A program made the position numbers and the translations under genes. Of a stretch of 5,267 nucleotides of DNA, positions 1 through 5,006 are shown in pieces (position 1 is the first letter of the stretch; every line of letters begins with the position of its first letter). Source of the DNA: Spirochaetia bacterium (GTDB lineage Bacteria > Spirochaetota > Spirochaetia > Treponematales > Rectinemataceae); the NCBI GenBank assembly GCA_021286925.1, contig JAJTBL010000140.1:1-5267 (forward strand), given 5' to 3'. Below the pieces are notes generated by a model. The model did no database searches. It saw only the letters and a program-made list of their open reading frames with translations, and was not told the DNA's origin.

Positions 1-47
1 GAGACACGCTTCCATTTCTGATCAGTTTCCTGCGTATGTGAAAATGA

Positions 48-73
48 GGACGCCCTCCGGGGCGTCCTTTTTT
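48..73 (+). terminator. Rho-independent terminator of the upstream unit
   Basis: A perfect 8-bp stem (GGACGCCC at 48-55 pairing with GGGCGTCC at 60-67) closes a TCCG loop and is followed by six T residues (68-73). The loop with its C-G closing pair is of the very stable UNCG tetraloop class. It ends whatever gene lies to the left of the window and insulates mutL from it. There are only 29 bases between the T tract and the mutL start codon. Confidence 0.9.
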
Positions 74-87
74 CATGCGCACGAATT

Positions 88-96
88 TGTTATACT
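88..96 (+). promoter_or_regulatory. Candidate extended -10 promoter of mutL
   Basis: TGTTATACT at 88-96 matches the extended -10 pattern (TG, one base, then TATACT). No good -35 box is present at the expected distance, where the terminator T tract lies; this fits an extended -10 promoter. Transcription from it would start at about 102-104, essentially on the mutL ATG at 103. The mutL message would then have little or no leader. This is an inference from sequence only. Confidence 0.4.
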
Positions 97-102
97 GGAG
101 TC

Positions 103-1809
103 ATGGGAATCATTCATGTTCTAAGCCGCGAAACATCCCGGCTTATCGCTGCCGGCGAAGTTATCGACCGTCCGGCCTCAGCCTTGCGGGAACTGCTCGA
201 CAATGCGCTTGATGCCGGAGCGAGCGACATCAGCGTCCTGACGGAAAAAGGCGGTATCGATCTTCTGCGTGTCATCGACAACGGGAGCGGCATGGACAAG
301 GATGATCTGGCGCTTTCAATCCAGGAACACGCTACCAGCAAAATCCAGCATGCGGACGATCTGCTCTCTGTCCGAACCATGGGATTCCGCGGAGAAGCCC
401 TCGCCTCCATCGCCGCTGTGGCCCGGCTGGAAATCACCAGCTGTGAAAAAAATTCTGAAATCGGCTGGAAACTCCAATCAGAACCCGGCAAGCCGCCTGT
501 CCTGACACCGGTTGCAGCGCGGCAGGGAACGGTTGTCACCGTTCAGGGGCTTTTTGAGCAATATCCAGCGCGGCGGCAGTTTTTAAAGAAACCTGCCGCG
601 GAAACGCTGCTGTGCAGACAAGTCTTTATTGAACGCGCCCTCGCCCACCCGCAGGTCCAGTTTTCCTGGTCCTCGGGAACGGAAACCAGCCGATACCCTG
701 CAGGATCCCTTTTGCAAAGACTTTCTCTGTTGTATCCCGAATTGCCAGTCCACCTGCTTTCAGAAGTCGAAATAAAATTTGAAACCGCAGCCTTTCATCT
801 GGTCCTTGCCGAACCATCTTTTCACCGAAATGACCGACGATACCTGCAGGTTTTTGTCAACCGGCGCAAAGTTCCTGAGTGGGGACTCATAAGTGTCATC
901 GAATATGCGTATTCTGAATATCTGCCCGGCGGCATGAGGCCCTGCGCCTTTCTTTTCGCAGATATCGAACCATCGCTGGCTGACTTCAACATTCATCCGG
1001 CGAAGCGTGAAGTCAGGATAAAAACCATTGAATCCCTGAAATCTCAGCTCTATGCGTCGCTCAAGGAACAGCTCCATCTGCTGTATGGCTCTGGAAGCAT
1101 GAACATGGCGGAGTATTCCTCTGCCCCAAGCCTGGCCTTTGAAACAGGCGCACCAGCGCAAAAACCGGATCAATCCTTCTGGGAAAGCGTTCGGACCATG
1201 AATGAGACCCCGATGCGGGAGCCGGAGAACCAGTCTGCAAGTACCGCTGACTCCGCTGAAGTGCGCCCCACGTTCAGATATATTGGCAGGGCTTTCGGCC
1301 CCTATCTGCTCTTTTCCATCGATGAAACTCTCTACATCCTTGATCAGCATGCCGCGCATGAACGCATTCTCTATGACAGCCTGCTCGAACACCCTGCTTC
1401 GTCCCAGGCCCTCCTGGTGCCCTACCTTTTCGAACCGGAAAGCGATGACATGAAAATCCGGCTGGAGAGCATTCTGCCTGAGATGAAAAACTTCGGCTTT
1501 GAAATTGAAAAACAGCATGATGCCTTCATTATTCACGCGGTGCCAGCACTGCTTGGTGAAAAAGCAATCCCGGCTTTTCTGGATTTTGTTCAAAAGCCTC
1601 CAGAAAACTCCAAGGCTGTCGGCATTGTCGCCACCATGGCCTGCCGCTCCGCCATCAAGGATGGCGATGTCCTTGACGATTTTACTGCCAGGGAATTGAT
1701 CGCCAGGTCGCTGAAACTGCCATTCCCCCGATGTCCCCACGGGCGTCCCATCTGGATACGCCTAGATCGGGATTACCTCGATAAAATGTCAGGAAGAAAC
1801 CCAGGATGA
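103..1809 (+). CDS. mutL: DNA mismatch repair protein MutL (endonuclease type)
   Basis: This 568-residue protein is MutL, the ATPase that links mismatch recognition by MutS to strand incision and excision. The N-terminal GHKL ATPase shows IAAGEVIDRPAS (15-26), catalytic E30 and N34, DNGSGM (59-64), HATSK (76-80) and GFRGEAL (94-100). DFNIHPAKREVR (294-305) marks the second N-terminal lobe. A short linker of about 60 residues (roughly 330-390) leads to the C-terminal dimerisation and nuclease domain with DQHAAHE (414-420), ACRSAIKDGD (513-522) and CPHGRP (544-549). These are the metal-binding motifs of MutL proteins that nick DNA, so a MutH partner is not expected. QALLVP (435-440) resembles the sliding-clamp contact of Bacillus MutL. 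D425 replaces the glutamate that usually ends the DQHA motif. ATG at 103 fits the family N-terminus exactly, although GGAG (97-100) is only two bases upstream. It is the first gene of a three-gene operon; its stop overlaps the next start (ATGA). Confidence 0.97.
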   Translation: MGIIHVLSRETSRLIAAGEVIDRPASALRELLDNALDAGASDISVLTEKGGIDLLRVIDNGSGMDKDDLALSIQEHATSKIQHADDLLSVRTMGFRGEALASIAAVARLEITSCEKNSEIGWKLQSEPGKPPVLTPVAARQGTVVTVQGLFEQYPARRQFLKKPAAETLLCRQVFIERALAHPQVQFSWSSGTETSRYPAGSLLQRLSLLYPELPVHLLSEVEIKFETAAFHLVLAEPSFHRNDRRYLQVFVNRRKVPEWGLISVIEYAYSEYLPGGMRPCAFLFADIEPSLADFNIHPAKREVRIKTIESLKSQLYASLKEQLHLLYGSGSMNMAEYSSAPSLAFETGAPAQKPDQSFWESVRTMNETPMREPENQSASTADSAEVRPTFRYIGRAFGPYLLFSIDETLYILDQHAAHERILYDSLLEHPASSQALLVPYLFEPESDDMKIRLESILPEMKNFGFEIEKQHDAFIIHAVPALLGEKAIPAFLDFVQKPPENSKAVGIVATMACRSAIKDGDVLDDFTARELIARSLKLPFPRCPHGRPIWIRLDRDYLDKMSGRNPG

Positions 1810-2483
1810 AAACCGTCAACATTCTCTGCGTCGCGGATGAAATCGATCTCCTCGTGTATTCTTCCAATATAAAGGAACGATTTGGCGATGTAGATCTGGT
1901 GCTGGCAGCGGGAGACCTGCCGGATGAATACCTCGGTTTCATAACCGCCATGCTGAATAAACCATTGCTTTCAGTCGCGGGCAATCACGATCCAAACGAC
2001 AGGGTTGAAAAGCAAACATTCAGCCCGATCCGTTCCATCATGTTCACGCCCGGCAGGGACAGAACCAGCCTGGGCAGGATATCATTCAGGATTAAGCAAG
2101 AATCAGGTGTTTCTGTGCTGGGAATTCCCGGTTCCATGCTGTACAACGGCGGACCGAATCAATATTCAGAATTCGCGATGTGGATGCATGCCATCTCCCT
2201 CATGCCTGGGCTTTTATTCCGCAGGCTTATTATGGGACGCGGTGTCGATATCATCCTTGCCCATGCTCCCCCCAAGGGCATCCATGATGCCGAAGACCGC
2301 TGTCATCGCGGTTTCTCTGCCTTCAACTGGCTGATACGATTGGCCAGACCGCACTATTTTCTGCATGGACACATCCATGTCTACGACACCCAGCAATTGA
2401 GAGAGCAAAAAGTCGGGGATACCACGGTGGTCAATGTTTATGGACATCGCCGTATCAGCATCAATCTGGAGAAAAAACCATGA
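1806..2483 (+). CDS. Calcineurin-like metallophosphoesterase
   Basis: This 225-residue protein belongs to the calcineurin-like metallophosphoesterase superfamily, which uses a two-metal centre to hydrolyse phosphomono- or phosphodiesters. The visible motifs in order are D11 in VADEID, GD at 36-37, GNHD at 59-62, H153 in LAHAPP, and GHIH at 188-191. The first motif is normally D-x-H; here it reads D-E-I, so the usual histidine is missing, although D14 lies nearby. There is no signal peptide or membrane segment, so it is probably cytoplasmic. The substrate cannot be read from the sequence. The start ATG lies inside the mutL stop (ATGA at 1806-1809), and its own stop overlaps the following gene in the same way, so translation is probably coupled along the operon. 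The fold is secure; any role in DNA repair is only a guess from gene order. Confidence 0.9.
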   Translation: MKTVNILCVADEIDLLVYSSNIKERFGDVDLVLAAGDLPDEYLGFITAMLNKPLLSVAGNHDPNDRVEKQTFSPIRSIMFTPGRDRTSLGRISFRIKQESGVSVLGIPGSMLYNGGPNQYSEFAMWMHAISLMPGLLFRRLIMGRGVDIILAHAPPKGIHDAEDRCHRGFSAFNWLIRLARPHYFLHGHIHVYDTQQLREQKVGDTTVVNVYGHRRISINLEKKP

Positions 2484-3418
2484 GTTCAAACTATAACCAA
2501 ATTGCAGAACAGGATTTTTACAAAGCTCGGACCAGGTCACTTCTGACCCGCATGTATTCAATTATCAATCGAAATGACACAAGACTTCTTCCATTCGAGG
2601 AGGCAAAAAACCTCATCAGACCGGAATCTGAAACTTATTCAGGGCTCGTCACGGTGCCGCTTGAAAAAATCATCGGCAGTGAAGGCCGATACCGTGATTT
2701 TGACCGGCACTTCCTCCCGCAAAAAGACATGCTCAAAGCGCGATGGATCAACATCGATAAAACCCATTATGAAGATATCCCCCTGCCGCCCGTGCGCTTG
2801 TATGAAATGGGGGGCGTGTACTTTGTCCGGGATGGCAACCACCGCGTTTCTGTGGCAAGAACACGCGGCCAGGAATATATCGACGCTGAAGTTACATCGC
2901 TCAAATCCAGGATTCCCCTCTCTGAAGATATGAGCATCGACACCCTGAAACAGAAAGTCATCGAGTTTGAAAAAAATCAGTTTTATGAGAAAACGAACTA
3001 TTTAGCGATAGTCAGGCGTGACGATCTCAATTTTTCAGAACCCGGCCGCTATGACACCATTTATGAGCATATCATTGTACATAAATATTTTCTGAATCAG
3101 AGCTCACCGCAGGAGATTCCATTCGCTGATGCACTGTACTCCTGGCATGAGAACGTCTATATGCCCATAATCCATGCCATCTATGAAGAAACCCTTCTGA
3201 ACCTTTTCCCGGGCAGAACTGATGCTGACCTTTATCTCTTTCTTGTACGCCATTGGGACGAACTCAAGCATGCTAGCGCGCGGGATGTGGGTGTCGGCGA
3301 AGCAGCCCGTCACTTCCGGCAGACCTTGAAGGCAGCAAAGGCCGAAACAGGCAGCCTCAAAGGTCCTGTCATTTTCCGAGCCCTGGCTGAGTTTTTCAGG
3401 AAATTGCAAAAAAAATAA
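2480..3418 (+). CDS. ParB-like (ParB/sulfiredoxin-fold) DGNHR protein, function unknown
   Basis: This 312-residue protein has a central region resembling the ParB/sulfiredoxin fold. VPLEKIIGSEGRYRDF (59-74) looks like the first strand region of that fold, and VRDGNHRVSVAR (116-127) carries the G-x-H-R phosphate-binding core. No helix-turn-helix is evident, so it is not a standard chromosome-partitioning ParB. The C-terminal part (about 219-279) has an aromatic-rich helical segment with NLFPGRTDADLYLF (241-254). I recall this module from uncharacterised bacterial proteins annotated as ParB-like or DUF4032, but I could not check this. No signal peptide or membrane helix is seen. The ATG overlaps the preceding stop (ATGA at 2480-2483), with GGAG at 2468-2471 as a well-spaced Shine-Dalgarno site. 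The coding end is A-rich, with A8 directly before and after the T of the TAA stop. It is the last gene of the mutL operon. Confidence 0.88.
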   Translation: MSSNYNQIAEQDFYKARTRSLLTRMYSIINRNDTRLLPFEEAKNLIRPESETYSGLVTVPLEKIIGSEGRYRDFDRHFLPQKDMLKARWINIDKTHYEDIPLPPVRLYEMGGVYFVRDGNHRVSVARTRGQEYIDAEVTSLKSRIPLSEDMSIDTLKQKVIEFEKNQFYEKTNYLAIVRRDDLNFSEPGRYDTIYEHIIVHKYFLNQSSPQEIPFADALYSWHENVYMPIIHAIYEETLLNLFPGRTDADLYLFLVRHWDELKHASARDVGVGEAARHFRQTLKAAKAETGSLKGPVIFRALAEFFRKLQKK

Positions 3419-3518
3419 AAAAAACAACAAAATAATTGGTAACTTTCTCAGGAATGCAGTATTTTTATATATGTGGGACGACAGCAAAATCGCTCTTCAT
3501 GCGCCTCCTTTTGGATGT

Positions 3519-3557
3519 GGCCGCCGGAAATTCCTCCTTTTCCGGCGGCCTTTTTTT
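3519..3557 (+). terminator. Rho-independent terminator of the mutL operon
   Basis: A perfect 12-bp stem (3519-3530 with 3539-3550, GGCCGCCGGAAA and its complement) with an 8-base loop is followed by seven T residues (3551-3557). It stands 100 bases after the stop of the ParB-like gene. The interval 3419-3518 has no gene: it is A-rich at first and contains one CCTCCTTTT copy (3504-3512), repeated in the hairpin loop and adjacent stem (3533-3541). Confidence 0.93.
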
Positions 3558-3598
3558 GCCGCGGTCAGGAGAGCTTGAAACTTCCCCGTTATGGAAGG

Positions 3599-3626
3599 TT
3601 GACACAACCGCCAAAGCTTGTATATC
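3599..3626 (+). promoter_or_regulatory. Promoter of the small zinc-ribbon gene
   Basis: TTGACA (3599-3604) is a perfect -35 box. A 16-base spacer leads to TATATC (3621-3626) as the -10; TATCTT (3623-3628, spacer 18) is an equally good alternative. Transcription would begin near 3633, giving a leader of about 20 bases. A short inverted repeat (CTTCC 3581-3585 and GGAAG 3593-3597) sits just upstream of the -35 and could be a protein site or chance. Confidence 0.65.
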
Positions 3627-3652
3627 TTAACTAGTCTTGCAAGGAGAACACA

Positions 3653-3823
3653 ATGGCACAGATTTCCAAGAACGCGCGTACTTCGAGCAGTACTCATAAG
3701 TTTTTCTGCCCCTGCGGCGGTGAAGTTAAGATGAAGACCATCTTCGAAAACGGCAAAGTCAAGAATATTGCCGAATGCGAGAAGTGCAAAAGAGTCGAGC
3801 GCAGACCAAGCGACTTCAATTGA
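3653..3823 (+). CDS. Small four-cysteine zinc-ribbon-like protein, function unknown
   Basis: This 56-residue protein begins MAQISKNART and ends RRPSDFN. It carries two cysteine pairs, C19-P-C21 followed by two glycines and C43-E-K-C46, about 21 residues apart. Such pairs are typical of a zinc ribbon, and the tight CPC knuckle is a little unusual. Between them lies a basic segment predicted to form a strand-turn-strand (KMKTIFENGKVKNIAE). About a third of the residues are charged, mostly lysine and arginine, so nucleic-acid or ribosome binding is possible but unproven. The start is well supported: AAGGAG (3641-3646) lies six bases before the ATG, and a good promoter stands upstream. It has its own promoter and no co-directional partner, so it is probably monocistronic. 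I recall similar short proteins from Treponema-like spirochaetes but know of no assigned function. Confidence 0.85.
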   Translation: MAQISKNARTSSSTHKFFCPCGGEVKMKTIFENGKVKNIAECEKCKRVERRPSDFN

Positions 3824-3846
3824 TGATTCGCTGATTATGAATCGAA

Positions 3847-3880
3847 GCTCTTTCAAAATGCTGCCGCATTTTGAAAGAGC
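3847..3880 (+). repeat. Perfect 15-bp inverted repeat (hairpin) downstream of the zinc-ribbon gene
   Basis: GCTCTTTCAAAATGC (3847-3861) is followed by a TGCC loop (3862-3865) and its exact reverse complement (3866-3880). No T tract follows, so it is not a standard intrinsic terminator. It starts 23 bases after the zinc-ribbon stop codon. It would form a stable structure in the 3' part of that transcript, as a stability element, a repetitive palindrome or part of a small RNA. Only one copy occurs in this window. Confidence 0.75.
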
Positions 3881-3902
3881 ACCGTCAATCGAGCATGTTT
3901 CA

Positions 3903-3924
3903 CCGCGTTTTGCAAAAACCGCGG
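3903..3924 (+). other. Second hairpin in the zinc-ribbon 3' region
   Basis: CCGCGTTTT (3903-3911) can pair with AAAA (3915-3918) and CGCGG (3920-3924), leaving one bulged C (3919) and a three-base loop. No T tract follows. Together with the 15-bp hairpin upstream and the terminator downstream it makes the 3824-3984 interval strongly structured. No convincing gene is seen in that interval. Confidence 0.5.
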
Positions 3925-3984
3925 GAAACGAAAAGCGAATTTCACGGCTGAACGAGTTTGGGAATTGGCTCAAGCGCTCAGCAT

Positions 3985-4023
3985 AAAAGCCCCTGAGTTC
4001 CGAATTGGATCAGGGGCTTTTTT
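3985..4023. terminator. Bidirectional terminator between the zinc-ribbon gene and plsC
   Basis: The stem AAAAGCCCCTGA (3985-3996) pairs over 12 bp with TCAGGGGCTTTT (4010-4021), and an inner TCC/GGA pairing shortens the loop. On the plus strand six T residues (4018-4023) follow the GC core; on the minus strand four T follow. It can therefore end both the zinc-ribbon transcript and the convergent acyltransferase transcript. The acyltransferase stop codon (complement of 4010-4012) lies inside the stem. Confidence 0.9.
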
Positions 4024-4765
4024 GCATTTCAATCAATTCATCTGCAATCATGGACCTGGCTTTCTCCAGTGATTCCAGGGCTTCCTTTTTCCCAGCTGGT
4101 GCAGGCAATACTCCGAGAATGCTGACTTTATATGGAAGAGTCCCGAAATCCCGAATAAAATCTTCAAGCTTCGCGACTTTGTAACCGCCATCGACTGCTA
4201 TCACCAGAATGGGAAGGCTGTCGGTTTCCAGCAGTTTTCGATAGCCGGCGGAGTGGAAAGTTCCCAGCTCGCCCGTCCGCGATCGAGTCCCTTCCGGAAA
4301 AATGACTGGAATGGTTCCGTCCCTTTTGCTCCTTTTTGCCATCCTGGCCACGGCTCGCATGGCATTGAGCGCATCATGCTGCCGCCGCACCAGACAATGG
4401 CCGGTTGTTCTCAGCAACAGCGATATGAGCGGAATACCCCATGCAAGCTCATGCTTGGCTACAAAGCGAGCATTGAGCCCTTTCGGGAGAATTTTCATCA
4501 CTACGACAATATCCAGAAGGCTTTGATGATTCGCGACAACCAGAAAACGCTCAGGCAGGGGTGCCGAATTTTTTTTTTCAAGATGAATTTTAAAATTCCG
4601 GTATGCATAGAACATAGAAAATATGAGATGAATCGCTCGGGCAGCGAATCTATTGGCAAGCTTCATTGCCCGCTGACGCGGCAGTACGAGGTATGCGAGG
4701 AGTAATTCGATTTCCCAAAAAGAAAAACAGAGAAGTATTACAACAACGATGAAGAAATTGATCAT
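4010..4765 (-). CDS. 1-acyl-sn-glycerol-3-phosphate acyltransferase (PlsC/LPLAT family)
   Basis: With the start at 4765 the protein has 251 residues. The family transfers an acyl chain to lysophosphatidic acid, making phosphatidic acid for phospholipid synthesis at the inner membrane. A hydrophobic N-terminal segment (residues about 2-28) anchors it. NHQSLLD (79-85) contains the catalytic H-x4-D motif, GHCLVRR (122-128) lies where the second acyltransferase block is expected, and FPEGTRSR (156-163) is the glycerol-3-phosphate binding motif; LPILVIAVDG (184-193) fits the fourth block. Exact substrate preference is not readable, so no symbol is given beyond the family. The start is uncertain: in-frame choices are ATG 4765, ATG 4804, and TTG 4846 (278 residues), the last preceded by AGGA ten bases upstream. 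I prefer 4765 because the membrane segment then begins the protein, but its Shine-Dalgarno site is weak. The final residues QKSP and stop are encoded by one arm of the terminator. Confidence 0.9.
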   Translation of the reverse strand: MINFFIVVVILLCFSFWEIELLLAYLVLPRQRAMKLANRFAARAIHLIFSMFYAYRNFKIHLEKKNSAPLPERFLVVANHQSLLDIVVVMKILPKGLNARFVAKHELAWGIPLISLLLRTTGHCLVRRQHDALNAMRAVARMAKRSKRDGTIPVIFPEGTRSRTGELGTFHSAGYRKLLETDSLPILVIAVDGGYKVAKLEDFIRDFGTLPYKVSILGVLPAPAGKKEALESLEKARSMIADELIEMQKSP

Positions 4766-4873
4766 TCTGTCAGCACGCCCTTTCTTTTCATGGAAATCAG
4801 CCATACCGAATGAAATCCATATCGCATATGATACGCTTCCTTCCAACAGGTCGAGTTCCTAATTCTTTATCCT

Positions 4874-4902
4874 ATTTAATCAGAATAGCTCTCTGCCGTC
4901 AA
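4874..4902 (-). promoter_or_regulatory. Candidate promoter of the plsC-like gene
   Basis: On the minus strand TTGACG (complement of 4897-4902) is separated by exactly 17 bases from TTAAAT (complement of 4874-4879). Transcription would begin near 4867. The -35 matches five of six consensus bases and the -10 four of six. The leader would be about 20 bases for the TTG start at 4846, or about 100 bases for the ATG at 4765. Confidence 0.4.
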
Positions 4903-4910
4903 TTCCAGTC

Positions 4911-4940
4911 TTGACATTCACTGCCTGTCTCTGCTAGTTT
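4911..4940 (+). promoter_or_regulatory. Candidate promoter of rpsT
   Basis: TTGACA (4911-4916) is a perfect -35 box. TAGTTT (4935-4940), preceded by TG at 4932-4933, is a weak but extended -10 with an 18-base spacer. Transcription would begin near 4947, giving a leader of about 60 bases before the rpsT start. A small GTTCG/CGAAC hairpin (4968-4972 with 4981-4985) lies in this leader. Confidence 0.5.
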
Positions 4941-4993
4941 TCCAAGTCGATAATTGAATGCAATCCGGTTCGTTTTGAATCGAACATGTTTCC

Positions 4994-5005
4994 GGGAGGA
5001 CTCCC
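4994..5005 (+). promoter_or_regulatory. Shine-Dalgarno site of rpsT inside a tight hairpin
   Basis: GGGAGGA (4994-5000) is a strong ribosome binding site six bases before the TTG start and decides that start. The same bases form a compact stem, GGGA (4994-4997) with TCCC (5002-5005), closing a GGAC loop. Part of the site is therefore paired in one state of the message. This could allow feedback control of translation. Confidence 0.55.
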
Positions 5006-5006
5006 T

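Noticed and set aside
114..539. Minus-strand open frame inside the 5' part of mutL
   Set aside because: Serine- and arginine-rich shadow of the conserved ATPase coding sequence, with no independent support.
760..1740. Long open frame (326 codons) on the minus strand
   Set aside because: It is wholly antisense to mutL, whose frame is supported by many family motifs; its translation shows no recognisable motif.
3847..3880. 15-bp hairpin as an intrinsic terminator of the zinc-ribbon gene
   Set aside because: The stem is strong but is followed by ACCGTCAATC rather than a T tract; the proper terminator is at 3985-4023.
3497..3973. Minus-strand open frame of 158 codons
   Set aside because: It runs through the operon terminator and lies antisense to the zinc-ribbon gene and its promoter. 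No ribosome binding site or family motif is evident.
3768..3986. Plus-strand open frame of 72 codons overlapping the end of the zinc-ribbon gene and running to the terminator
   Set aside because: No ribosome binding site precedes any of its ATG codons (3768, 3839, 3860), it contains a perfect hairpin, and the protein is unrecognisable. A 49-residue product from 3839 cannot be fully excluded.
4253..4705. Plus-strand open frame antisense to the acyltransferase
   Set aside because: It overlaps the conserved HX4D and FPEGTR coding region on the other strand and has no motif of its own.
4766..4846. N-terminal extension of the acyltransferase from TTG 4846
   Set aside because: Not firmly excluded. 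The 27 extra residues precede the membrane segment and have no family counterpart that I recall, so the ATG at 4765 was preferred.
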